Shown piece by piece: positions 32,762 to 40,073 of a stretch of 64,000 nucleotides of DNA (position 1 is its first letter; every line of letters starts with the position of its first letter). The notes below the pieces were generated by a model. That model did not search any database and was not told where the DNA came from. It saw nothing but the letters and a program-made list of their open reading frames with translations. Origin of the DNA: a virus; the IMG/VR virus record IMGVR_UViG_3300032116_022062, positions 1 to 64,000 of that record; one strand, 5' to 3'. The position numbers were made by a program, and so were the translations under genes.

Positions 32762-33124
32762 CTATAAAATAGGTTTTACATATTCTTCTATAATCTTCTG
32801 AACTTCTTTTAGTTTTTTACGAGTTGTTTTTACATCTAGTTGAATTCTCCAATTTCTAACTAAGATGTCATCATCTTCTGGAATCTCCTCAATATGTATT
32901 TCAATATCATTTCTAATTTCTATCGGAGTAAATAGGTCTTTATTTAATCTCATTTGATCCTCGTCAAACGACATTCTACCGCCAATCCATTCAATTACAT
33001 ACTCACCATCTTCATTTGATTCAAAAATGTGACCCGATGAAAATATAAGAACCTTGTTTTTGACTCCAGCAAACTCTGATTCAATGTTCCAATCTTTGTT
33101 TAATTTAAATTTAGGATATTCCAT
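32762..33124 (-). CDS. Hypothetical protein, 120 aa
   Basis: From the ATG at 33124, M-E-Y-P-K-F-K-L-N-K-D-W. Unrecognised. Mostly beta in appearance up to residue 90 (V-L-I-F-S-S-G-H-I-F, Y-V-I-E-W-I-G-G-R-M-S-F) with an acidic E-E-I-P-E-D-D-D loop, then a C-terminal helix (R-K-K-L-K-E-V-Q-K-I-I-E-E-Y). It converges on the previous gene with one base between the stops and diverges from the gene at 33151. Confidence 0.65.
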   Translation of the reverse strand: MEYPKFKLNKDWNIESEFAGVKNKVLIFSSGHIFESNEDGEYVIEWIGGRMSFDEDQMRLNKDLFTPIEIRNDIEIHIEEIPEDDDILVRNWRIQLDVKTTRKKLKEVQKIIEEYVKPIL

Positions 33125-33133
33125 GTATAGAAA

Positions 33134-33143
33134 ATAATATATA
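33134..33143 (+). promoter_or_regulatory. ATAATATATA promoter-like element, probably bidirectional
   Basis: ATAATATATA lies 7 bases before the plus-strand ATG at 33151; its near-palindromic TATATTAT complement lies 9 bases before the minus-strand ATG at 33124. Confidence 0.4.
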
Positions 33144-33150
33144 CGATTAT

Positions 33151-34269
33151 ATGATAACAAAATACGATGGTTTTATATTAGAAAAACTAAAGTTTGAAAT
33201 CTTTTCTCTTTTAGAAGGTCGAGTTTATAGCACGACTGATTTTTTATTTAAATTAAAATCATTAGTAAAACAACCAGGTAAAGTAGGTGAAATTGCCGAT
33301 CAAATATTAGATATAATAGAGAGTGAGCAGTATTTCCCAGATGATAAAATTAAACAAAACTATTTTGATTTAGTTGATTCTGAAGATATGGTTGGGTTTA
33401 TAAATCAATCAAAGGTAAATTCTAAAAAAGATGAAATTTATGATAATCCTAATTTTCCTTATACAATGCCCGGCAGAGGTGAGGTAAAAATTGGTAAAAT
33501 TGTAAATTATATTTGTTCTTTAAGAGGAATTAACGTGAGTGATTCTGATAGAGAGTCTTTTGTAAATTCTTGGAAAGCTTCTACGGAAGTATCAACGATT
33601 CAATTCAAATTAGTATCTGGTGAAGATATTGCAAAATATTATGATGAAAATAAATATTACAGTCGAAAAGGAACTTTAGGAAGTTCTTGTATGAGAGATG
33701 AAGGTAAAAGAACTTTTAAGATTTATACTGAAAATCCAGATAAAGTAAAACTTCTTATTTATGTTGATTCTGATGATAAAATTCATGGAAGAGCTCTTGT
33801 CTGGAAGGTTAAAAAATCACCTTGTGATTCTAAATACTTTATGGATAGAGTTTATGCTAACCGAGATTCGGATGTTAATAGATTTAAACAATTTGCGGAT
33901 ACAGAAGGTTGGTTTTATAAGAAAGTTATTTCATCACATGATAGTGATAGCGTTCGTTTCATTTATAAAGGCGAAGAAGTATCCGGTGAAGTTAAATTAA
34001 AGTTAAAAGGCGACTTTAATATGTATCCTTATGTTGATACTATGTGTTTTTTAAGTAAAGATAAAGATAGTTTGTCTAATTTATCTGACAAAAATTGTTA
34101 TTACTTACATAGTGTTTATGGTGAAAGAGAAAGATGTGAAGATTGTGAAGGTGATGTTATCACAACAAACTGGGACGGTGATAAAGTGTTATGTTCTGAA
34201 TGTTCATCAGGTCACCAAGCTCTAAAAGATCTGCGTATCGAAACTAAATGGAATAAAAAAGTCGATTAA
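33151..34269 (+). CDS. Conserved phage protein with capsid-targeting-like start and zinc ribbon
   Basis: A 372-residue protein starting M-I-T-K-Y-D-G-F-I-L-E-K. The central domain (about 165-260) has motifs I recall from T4-like phages and large viruses: I-A-K-Y-Y, G-T-L-G-S-S-C-M-R, V-K-L-L-I-Y-V, G-R-A-L-V-W-K-V, F-M-D-R-V-Y-A and G-W-F-Y-K-K. No function is known to me. The C-terminus carries a zinc-ribbon-like C-E-D-C...V-L-C-S-E-C (about 328-350). Its end overlaps the UvsY-like gene by 4 bases on the other strand. If packaged, it could be an internal head protein. Confidence 0.75.
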   Translation: MITKYDGFILEKLKFEIFSLLEGRVYSTTDFLFKLKSLVKQPGKVGEIADQILDIIESEQYFPDDKIKQNYFDLVDSEDMVGFINQSKVNSKKDEIYDNPNFPYTMPGRGEVKIGKIVNYICSLRGINVSDSDRESFVNSWKASTEVSTIQFKLVSGEDIAKYYDENKYYSRKGTLGSSCMRDEGKRTFKIYTENPDKVKLLIYVDSDDKIHGRALVWKVKKSPCDSKYFMDRVYANRDSDVNRFKQFADTEGWFYKKVISSHDSDSVRFIYKGEEVSGEVKLKLKGDFNMYPYVDTMCFLSKDKDSLSNLSDKNCYYLHSVYGERERCEDCEGDVITTNWDGDKVLCSECSSGHQALKDLRIETKWNKKVD

Positions 34270-34760
34270 CGACCTAAATAATTCATCAATTCAATCATAT
34301 TCTTAATTGAATAACTTAAACTTTCTAGATTCTTTGTGGTGTCTCTTAAGAATTCGATATAAGATTCAATAAGTTCAAGACTTCTATCATTTTCAGCTAA
34401 ATGGCCATCAATTAAGATTCCTTTTTCTCCTAGGTTTGTTTTAACACCAAATCCTGTTGCATAAAATATAAATTTATCTTGTCTAAGTCTCTTAATCTTA
34501 GTTGTTTCTTTACTGCGTTTATTTAAGAAGAAATTAATTTGTTCGCTGATTGCTTGTCTATAAGACAGAGCCGATGATTGAGCTTCCATTATGTCCTTCG
34601 CGGAGGAAGGATTGGTTAAATCAACTCTTATTATTTTAAAGAGTGGTTCTACATTTTTGTTCCACTCGGATCTTTTGTCATTAAAGAACTCTTCTAATTT
34701 ATCGTTAGTTTCTTTAACTTTACCAATCCTATCGAATTCATCTTGGTTATACGGATTCAT
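34266..34760 (-). CDS. uvsY: UvsY-like recombination mediator
   Basis: A 164-residue, mainly helical protein. The order of elements fits T4 UvsY (137): a helix with basic residues (F-L-N-K-R-S-K-E-T-T-K-I-K-R-L-R near 77-92), a Y-A-T-G-F-G turn, then L-A-E-N-D-R-S-L-E-L-I-E-S-Y-I-E-F-L followed by an amphipathic C-terminal helix (L-E-S-L-S-Y-S-I-K-N-M-I-E-L). UvsY helps the UvsX recombinase displace gp32 from single-stranded DNA. Its presence agrees with uvsW in the same window; UvsX itself is not seen here. The assignment is by pattern, with moderate confidence. It overlaps the upstream gene by 14 bases. Confidence 0.5.
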   Translation of the reverse strand: MNPYNQDEFDRIGKVKETNDKLEEFFNDKRSEWNKNVEPLFKIIRVDLTNPSSAKDIMEAQSSALSYRQAISEQINFFLNKRSKETTKIKRLRQDKFIFYATGFGVKTNLGEKGILIDGHLAENDRSLELIESYIEFLRDTTKNLESLSYSIKNMIELMNYLGR

Positions 34761-35163
34761 CTTCTTTAAATATTTTTTTCATTTGTAATTCTCTATATAA
34801 ATTTTTATTATAACACTCATTAAGTGTTTTTTCAAAAACATCAACCACTCTTTCTTCTAAATTTTCATTTACAACGCTTTCTAATATTTTAGACCATTTT
34901 TCTAAAAGTATTTTGTCTTCAACAATAAGAGGGTGGTTTTCGTATCCTCCAAATATTTCTATACATCCGTTTCTATTATCAAATATAACTTCCATATTTT
35001 CTCTATATTGATATAACTGAGTTGATTTTTTTATTGGATCTTCATCGACTACAAAAGTTATGTAGTAGAATCTAAATCCATATTTCATTTTTTTTGATAC
35101 TGAGATTCTTTTGTCATCAATGTTGTCTAAAAAAAAATGTAAAAATTTATCTAACTTATCCAT
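34747..35163 (-). CDS. Hypothetical protein, 138 aa
   Basis: Unrecognised. It begins M-D-K-L-D-K-F-L-H-F-F-L-D-N, which partly fits the aromatic spacing of the capsid-targeting-like tags but lacks the early Lys-rich stretch, so I do not count it. The middle is beta-rich (F-R-F-Y-Y-I-T-F-V-V-D-E, C-I-E-I-F-G-G-Y-E-N), the end helical and charged. Its stop lies within the start of the UvsY-like gene, indicating coupled expression. Confidence 0.65.
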   Translation of the reverse strand: MDKLDKFLHFFLDNIDDKRISVSKKMKYGFRFYYITFVVDEDPIKKSTQLYQYRENMEVIFDNRNGCIEIFGGYENHPLIVEDKILLEKWSKILESVVNENLEERVVDVFEKTLNECYNKNLYRELQMKKIFKEDESV

Positions 35164-35237
35164 ACTGTCTAAAGTATTATATTTATTGAGACTGAAAAAA
35201 TCTCATAATGATTTTAGTAAAAATTTAGAAAATTGTT

Positions 35238-35247
35238 TTGATATATA
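35238..35247 (+). promoter_or_regulatory. TTGATATATA promoter-like element
   Basis: Plus-strand element (TTTGATATATA with one more base), 19 bases before the ATG at 35267. Confidence 0.5.
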
Positions 35248-35266
35248 CTAAAAAAGAATAACTATT

Positions 35267-36001
35267 ATGAACATAACAATTGATTTATTAAAATCAGTCC
35301 TATCAAAAAAGGGCTACAAATGGTATACCGACAGACCAAATTTAATCGGAGTAAGAGCAACATTAGATGTTCCGGATTCATTTAACGACTTTTTTTGTCT
35401 TGCTTATCAAATACCCAAAATGGCTGATAATTTAGACCTAAAAGGTAAACAACAATTTCTTAACTCTTATGGATTCAAAGGTGCTAATGGGAAAACGTTA
35501 GCTGAGGATGGAGTAGCTGGTAAAAATACCGATTTCGCTTTAGCTGAGTATAGTAAAGTCGCTGGTCAAGAAGTTATTAAAATATTTCCCAACACAACTA
35601 ATCCGGGTGTTTATTGGCTAAATAACCCTATGAGTAAATTAGGAACAGCTATTCTTAAGCCAAATCAATGGGTTGATTGTTGGTCTTTAGGATTTCACCA
35701 ACAAAAAACAGACCACAGAGCTTTGGTTCAAACCGGAAAAGTTACGGTTTATAGAGATTCAAATAAGGATAACAATTATCAGTTGAATGAATCAAAAGTT
35801 GAGACTGGATTATTTGGTATTAATATTCACGGATCTAATAAAGCTGGTTCATCTGCAAAAATCGGTAAGTGGTCTGCTGGTTGTCAGGTATTTTCACATT
35901 GGCTTCATAAAGAAGAAGTTATGAATGTTTGTGAGAAGTTTAAAACTGTAACAAAAAACAAATTTACTTATACTCTTTTAGATGAAAAAGATTTATTCTA
36001 A
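35267..36001 (+). CDS. L,D-transpeptidase-like cell-wall enzyme with PG-binding-like domain, lysin candidate
   Basis: A 244-residue protein. Residues about 60-105 resemble a PG_binding_1 domain (Y-G-F-K-G-A-N-G-K-T-L, D-G-V-A-G-K-N-T-D-F-A-L). The C-terminal part has the YkuD-like catalytic order: F-G-I-N-I-H-G near 184-190 (His) and K-W-S-A-G-C-Q-V-F near 203-211 (S-x-G-C with the nucleophile Cys), with V-Y-R-D-S-N-K-D-N before. Related phage proteins are proposed to act on peptidoglycan as endolysins; hydrolysis versus transpeptidation cannot be told. No signal peptide is seen, so it would need a holin. It is a single-gene unit between a promoter-like element and a terminator. Confidence 0.65.
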   Translation: MNITIDLLKSVLSKKGYKWYTDRPNLIGVRATLDVPDSFNDFFCLAYQIPKMADNLDLKGKQQFLNSYGFKGANGKTLAEDGVAGKNTDFALAEYSKVAGQEVIKIFPNTTNPGVYWLNNPMSKLGTAILKPNQWVDCWSLGFHQQKTDHRALVQTGKVTVYRDSNKDNNYQLNESKVETGLFGINIHGSNKAGSSAKIGKWSAGCQVFSHWLHKEEVMNVCEKFKTVTKNKFTYTLLDEKDLF

Positions 36002-36006
36002 AATAA

Positions 36007-36037
36007 AAAACCCAGTCATTTTGACTGGGTTTTTTTT
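36007..36037 (+). terminator. Rho-independent terminator, probably bidirectional
   Basis: Stem AAAACCCAGTCA/TGACTGGGTTTT with a TTT loop and a run of T. It separates the lysin gene from the convergent gene at 36036. Confidence 0.9.
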
Positions 36038-36767
36038 ATTTAAAGTTTCCAAAACTTTTTATATTTTTCATTTCATCTTCTAAATCTTTATTAGCCAAAT
36101 GACTCTCGGTCTCTTCGTGTGATGGTTCATCATAATGATGATGTCCTTGGTCTTCAGATGGTACATCGTGACCAGCTAAGAAATTGAATACTTCCTCGAT
36201 ATCATCTTTAGATGTTGCAATATGATCTAATGCCCAGTTGTGACCATTTGATAATTTAGCATCAACTTCAGATTCATCCATTTCTAACATCTCATCAACT
36301 AATCTTTTAATTGTTTTTAAATTTCCAAAAAACATATAATTTTGTGTATTCTGGTGTTCTTTTAGTCCTTTAAGTGTTTTTGCTAAATTTAATTTTCTGT
36401 ATTTTGCTAAATCATTTTTAGAAAGACCTTGTACTCCTTTTTTCTTAGGATCTTTGTCTTTTCCTTTTAGAGCCTCTAGTTCGGAGTCAATTTCTTTCTT
36501 TGAAATTTTTTCTCCTTCTTTTTTGTCCATAGATTTTCTTAAAGATCCTGGATTTTTGATAGCGTCTTTAATCCATTTTTCTCCTTTCTTCTCCTGAGTC
36601 ATAGTGTTATTATTTATATAGTTTTCTTCCTCTGTTGCTCTACACATTTCTTCAAGTTCTTGATTTGAACATTCTTCGAGTTCGCTCATAGTATATCCAC
36701 ATCTGCAAAGAGCACTACACATTTCTTCTCTAGACATATAACTTTCAAATTTTTGAATAACTTTCAT
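36036..36767 (-). CDS. Conserved phage protein with capsid-targeting-like N-terminus, 243 aa
   Basis: Starts M-K-V-I-Q-K-F-E-S-Y-M-S-R-E-E-M. The first 50 residues align with the protein at 32062 (R-E-E-M, E-L-E-E, E-L-E-E-M) and contain three Cys (C-S-A-L-C-R-C). Residues about 62-130 hold a domain recalled from crAss-like and other Bacteroidota phages: W-I-K-D-A-I-K-N-P-G-S-L-R-K-S then G-E-K-I and K-Y-R-K-L-N-L-A-K-T-L-K. The rest is acidic with a His-rich stretch (G-H-H-H-Y-D-E-P-S-H). It ends at the shared terminator. Likely an internal virion protein if the tag works as in T4. Confidence 0.75.
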   Translation of the reverse strand: MKVIQKFESYMSREEMCSALCRCGYTMSELEECSNQELEEMCRATEEENYINNNTMTQEKKGEKWIKDAIKNPGSLRKSMDKKEGEKISKKEIDSELEALKGKDKDPKKKGVQGLSKNDLAKYRKLNLAKTLKGLKEHQNTQNYMFFGNLKTIKRLVDEMLEMDESEVDAKLSNGHNWALDHIATSKDDIEEVFNFLAGHDVPSEDQGHHHYDEPSHEETESHLANKDLEDEMKNIKSFGNFK

Positions 36768-36786
36768 AATTTTGTTTTGTTTTTTG

Positions 36787-36796
36787 TATATATTAT
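36787..36796 (-). promoter_or_regulatory. ATAATATATA promoter-like element
   Basis: Minus-strand ATAATATATA, 19 bases before the ATG at 36767. Confidence 0.4.
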
Positions 36797-36800
36797 ATTA

Positions 36801-37955
36801 TTAAATCAGAATATTAACTACTTCAGGGTAGTATTTACTCATTTCTGGATTTTTATCAGAATAGTCTACTTTAGATATAACATATCTCATAGCGTTTAAC
36901 CTACCAATCTTTTTATCATTTGAGTTAATAATAACCCAAGGAGACAATCTAGATGAAGTTTGTTGAAACATCTGTCTTTTAAAGTTTCCAATAACTTCCC
37001 ATTTGTCTAATACTTTTGCGTCGTTTGGAGAGAACTTCCAATATTTAAGTGGTGATTTTTGTCTTAATTCAAATCTTTTAATTTGTTTATCTTGCGTAAT
37101 TGAGAACCAGAATTTTATAAGTATCAAACCATTTCTGATTTGTTTTTCTTCCCAATCTATAACTTTATCCATAAAGTCTTGATATTGTTCTTCTGTGCAA
37201 TATCCCATAGCTGGTTCAACAACTGCTCTATTGTACCAACTTCTATCAAAGAAAACTATTTCTCCTGAATTAGGCAAGTGTGTCTCATATCTTTGGAACC
37301 AATTGTTTTTTTCCTCATCAGTTGGAACACCTAGTGCTACAACTTTAAATCCTTTTGGATCCAAATATTCAACAAATCTTTTAATAGTTGATCCTTTACC
37401 TGCGGCATCTCTACCTTCAAATACAATTGCTACTTTTTTTCCGTTTGCCTTAACCCATTCTTGAAGTTTTAATAGTTCAACCTGTAATTGATATTTTTCA
37501 GATTCATATTGTCTTCTTCCTAAAATTGAACCTTCTCCTTCAAATTGGTCAAAATGATCTTCAGTTTTTCCTGTCTGATGTAATTGGTCAATTCTTACTT
37601 CTATTGACTTGTAGTAGTCATCAAAGGATTCTCTAACTTTTCTTTTAGTATTTCTTTTTTTAAGTTCTAATATTTGATTTAATTTTCTTAAAAATGCTTC
37701 TAAGTTTAATTCTTGAACAACTTCTTCTGTAAATTCATTAGTTAGTTCTCTTATCATTACTTTAATATCGATTGTTTCGAATTCTTTATACTCTACTTTA
37801 TTCGTTGTTAAATTATAATTGATGTTTGATAGAATAAATGTTCGATACTCATTTAATCTAAAAAGTAAATTTCTTTTTAGAGTATCTACTGAAGGTTTAT
37901 CCATGTCTTCAATCCATAATTCTTCTCTTATAAAGTTTGAAAATCTTTTTAACAT
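36801..37955 (-). CDS. ppk2: Polyphosphate kinase 2 (PPK2) with capsid-targeting-like N-terminus
   Basis: A 384-residue protein. Residues about 125-375 are a PPK2 domain, which moves phosphate between polyphosphate and nucleotides: Walker A F-E-G-R-D-A-A-G-K-G-S near 179-189, P-T-D-E-E-K-N-N-W-F-Q-R-Y near 211-223, Walker B F-F-D-R-S-W-Y-N-R near 234-242, and the lid region K-S-P-L-K-Y-W-K-F-S. The ~125-residue N-terminal extension is not part of the usual domain; it begins M-L-K-R-F-S-N-F-I-R-E-E, matching the capsid tag, and is helical and charged. It could regenerate NTPs or dNDPs from host polyphosphate. It has its own element 4 bases upstream. Confidence 0.9.
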   Translation of the reverse strand: MLKRFSNFIREELWIEDMDKPSVDTLKRNLLFRLNEYRTFILSNINYNLTTNKVEYKEFETIDIKVMIRELTNEFTEEVVQELNLEAFLRKLNQILELKKRNTKRKVRESFDDYYKSIEVRIDQLHQTGKTEDHFDQFEGEGSILGRRQYESEKYQLQVELLKLQEWVKANGKKVAIVFEGRDAAGKGSTIKRFVEYLDPKGFKVVALGVPTDEEKNNWFQRYETHLPNSGEIVFFDRSWYNRAVVEPAMGYCTEEQYQDFMDKVIDWEEKQIRNGLILIKFWFSITQDKQIKRFELRQKSPLKYWKFSPNDAKVLDKWEVIGNFKRQMFQQTSSRLSPWVIINSNDKKIGRLNAMRYVISKVDYSDKNPEMSKYYPEVVNILI

Positions 37956-37959
37956 GATT

Positions 37960-37969
37960 TATATATTAA
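37960..37969 (-). promoter_or_regulatory. TTAATATATA promoter-like element
   Basis: Exact minus-strand element, 4 bases before the ATG of the PPK2 gene. Confidence 0.55.
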
Positions 37970-37983
37970 AATTATAAATGAAT

Positions 37984-38886
37984 TTATACTTTCTTATCAA
38001 AAAGGTAAAGATCATATACTGAATTACCCTTCACATTTTTAATACTTTTCAGTACTTTTCCTGTTATTGAGTCTAATACTTTGAATACTCCTAGATTTTG
38101 ATTCTTATCTGTAGTAACTTTTACGGTGTTTCCTGGTTGGCCGAGAGCTCCTAAAATCGCTACATATTTAGTTCCATATACACTTTTAAGAAAAGATAAT
38201 CTCAGTCCTTCTGTATCTTTTAAGTTATTAATATAGGAGTTTTCTAAGGCATTTTTCAAATCTAATTGAGTTCCGGTTTCTTTAACAACAATTGAAGCAA
38301 ATTTTCTTTCCTCTGCTCCCATTTCCACTTCTTCTCTATTTTGAATTTTATTTTGATTCACTAAGTTTTGTTGGTTTCTTCTAATCTCATTAAAGTCAGC
38401 TCGTGTTATGATTCCACCACGCATTCCCTTATCATTCATATTATATCCAGAAGGAGGTAATCTATAAAAAGAACCTGTAAAGGTCATAGAAAGTATTCTA
38501 TCTGTTCTAAAAAGTCTCCAAATTTTATTTATATGTCTTCTTTGAGATACTGACCATCCATTTAAATGCCATCCTCTTAGTAACGTTTTGCCTTTTGATG
38601 AGCGTCCTAAAACCATTGGATAAATTACTCTTTCGTGACCTGCAAAATGTTTGTCTTCTTCTCCCTTATAGTTAATTAAAAAGATCATTCCATACTTTAT
38701 CGCCTTTGACATTAAATCATCTGAATATTTAATAGGTTTATTAATTGGAATATTATTGATATCCTTTACATTCTTTAAGGAAAATCTTGGAATAAACTCT
38801 TGATTCTCTATCAAATCATAATGTTCTTTAATTACAAATTCTACAGGTTTTTTATTATAAAAGTCTTTTAATTGCTTTAAGTTCAT
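37984..38886 (-). CDS. WYL-domain-like protein
   Basis: A 300-residue protein from the ATG at 38886; an upstream TTG at 38922 would run through the promoter element. Residues about 65-145 resemble a WYL domain: Y-K-G-E-E, V-I-Y-P-M-V-L-G, L-L-R-G-W-H-L-N-G-W-S-V-S and W-R-L-F-R-T-D-R-I-L-S-M, the last being a typical WYL ending. WYL domains sense nucleotides or nucleic acids and are found in regulators of defence systems. No DNA-binding helix-turn-helix is seen at the N-terminus. The C-terminal 90 residues look like a separate beta domain. Possible regulator; function unproven. Confidence 0.6.
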   Translation of the reverse strand: MNLKQLKDFYNKKPVEFVIKEHYDLIENQEFIPRFSLKNVKDINNIPINKPIKYSDDLMSKAIKYGMIFLINYKGEEDKHFAGHERVIYPMVLGRSSKGKTLLRGWHLNGWSVSQRRHINKIWRLFRTDRILSMTFTGSFYRLPPSGYNMNDKGMRGGIITRADFNEIRRNQQNLVNQNKIQNREEVEMGAEERKFASIVVKETGTQLDLKNALENSYINNLKDTEGLRLSFLKSVYGTKYVAILGALGQPGNTVKVTTDKNQNLGVFKVLDSITGKVLKSIKNVKGNSVYDLYLFDKKV

Positions 38887-38891
38887 GTAAT

Positions 38892-38901
38892 TATATATTA
38901 A
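38892..38901 (-). promoter_or_regulatory. TTAATATATA promoter-like element
   Basis: Exact minus-strand element, 5 bases before the ATG at 38886; it fixes that start. Confidence 0.55.
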
Positions 38902-38946
38902 TATATCATTCTCTAAATTCAATATGAAAAAATAATAAAAATAAAA

Positions 38947-38956
38947 TTTATATATA
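38947..38956 (+). promoter_or_regulatory. TTTATATATA promoter-like element
   Basis: Plus-strand TTTATATATA, 6 bases before the ATG at 38963. Confidence 0.5.
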
Positions 38957-38962
38957 GATAGT

Positions 38963-39271
38963 ATGAAGTATATCAGGAAATTTGAAACTTTTGATTTTAG
39001 TCAAACGCTACCAGTCGCATCAAAGGCTGACTTAACACTTTATTATCATTGTGATGAGTGTAATGCTCTTTGGAAACAACTTAATCAAGAATCCAATGAT
39101 TGTAAATTTTGCCAATCTAACGAAATTGAGGAGTTAAGTAAAGACGAGTGGTATGAAACTGTTGGTGATAGACTAGAAGAAGATGATTTTCAGGATTTAG
39201 AATCCGAGAGAGCTAAAGATGAAGATGACTTTATAGATTTATATAAATTAAATAAAGGAAATGTCAATTAA
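38963..39271 (+). CDS. Zinc-ribbon protein with capsid-targeting-like N-terminus, 102 aa
   Basis: Starts M-K-Y-I-R-K-F-E-T-F-D-F. Residues about 28-55 form a four-Cys zinc ribbon: Y-H-C-D-E-C-N-A-L-W then D-C-K-F-C-Q-S, similar in layout to FmdB-like or rubredoxin-like ribbons. The remainder is very acidic (E-E-D-D-F-Q-D-L-E-S-E). Its stop overlaps the start of the next gene by 11 bases, so the two form a coupled pair. Confidence 0.7.
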   Translation: MKYIRKFETFDFSQTLPVASKADLTLYYHCDECNALWKQLNQESNDCKFCQSNEIEELSKDEWYETVGDRLEEDDFQDLESERAKDEDDFIDLYKLNKGNVN

Positions 39272-39971
39272 TAATAGAGAAGACGCAAATAAATACTATC
39301 AATTAATTAATGGTTTGGTGGATGATTATATTGATAATCATAAAATTAGACCTTCTAGATTAAGTGCTTATCTTAAGCCAGGTGGTCAAAGATTTAATAA
39401 ATTTTTAGAAAGAAATAAATTAAAAGATATTTCTGGTTCTGATAGAATTCTTAAAGATATTATAGAAGATAGAAAACATATGGAATCAGATGGTGTAATT
39501 ACATTTGAATCATTTAATTTATTAGAATCTACCGAATGGAAAATATCAGATTTAAAGCAGTGTCTCTATAAGGGTATAGATAAAGCTGGAATAGAAATGG
39601 AGAAAATTTTAGCTGATTATTTTGATACTAATTTAAGCGCAATTGATGTTATAGATTCGGATAAACACAAATTTAAGATTGAAGATTGGAAGAATGACGA
39701 TTGGAATATAATTATTTACTCAGAAGAAGAATTTGAAGTTATTAAACATAATATAATAGAACATATTGTTGATGAAATGTCTGAAAGAGAGATAGACATA
39801 ATTGATGACCTCAAAATAAAATTTAATGATTTGGTAAAAAAGGATTTATTAGAGGAAAAATTGTCAGAAATTTTAAATAAAGATAAGTTATGTGATTTAA
39901 TAAGTGTTTGTTTAGGGGATGAGTGGCAACATGATGGATTCAATAGAGGTCACTACATCTGGTTATCTTAA
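39261..39971 (+). CDS. Hypothetical protein, 236 aa
   Basis: Residues about 8-85 contain a conserved-looking helical domain: Y-Y-Q-L-I-N-G-L-V-D-D-Y-I-D, K-I-R-P-S-R-L-S-A-Y-L-K-P, F-N-K-F-L-E-R-N and D-I-I-E-D-R-K-H-M-E-S-D-G-V. I recall similar stretches in other T4-like phages as proteins of unknown function. The rest is acidic and mostly helical, rich in Ile/Asp/Glu/Lys, with a short aromatic end (D-E-W-Q-H-D-G-F). It overlaps the zinc-ribbon gene by 11 bases. Confidence 0.65.
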   Translation: MSINNREDANKYYQLINGLVDDYIDNHKIRPSRLSAYLKPGGQRFNKFLERNKLKDISGSDRILKDIIEDRKHMESDGVITFESFNLLESTEWKISDLKQCLYKGIDKAGIEMEKILADYFDTNLSAIDVIDSDKHKFKIEDWKNDDWNIIIYSEEEFEVIKHNIIEHIVDEMSEREIDIIDDLKIKFNDLVKKDLLEEKLSEILNKDKLCDLISVCLGDEWQHDGFNRGHYIWLS

Positions 39972-40043
39972 ATCATGAAACATCATGATACTCTTACTAT
40001 AAATTTTATTTTTAATGCTTTTGAATAATTAGATTTTTCTTTT

Positions 40044-40053
40044 TTAATATATA
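40044..40053 (+). promoter_or_regulatory. TTAATATATA promoter-like element
   Basis: Exact element preceded by T, 20 bases before the ATG at 40074; opens the fibre block. Confidence 0.55.
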
Positions 40054-40073
40054 AAGAAAACTATATTTTGTAA

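Noticed and set aside
34747-35163. Counting M-D-K-L-D-K-F-L-H-F-F as another capsid tag
   Set aside because: Aromatic spacing fits, but the acidic start and lack of the usual basic residues make it doubtful.
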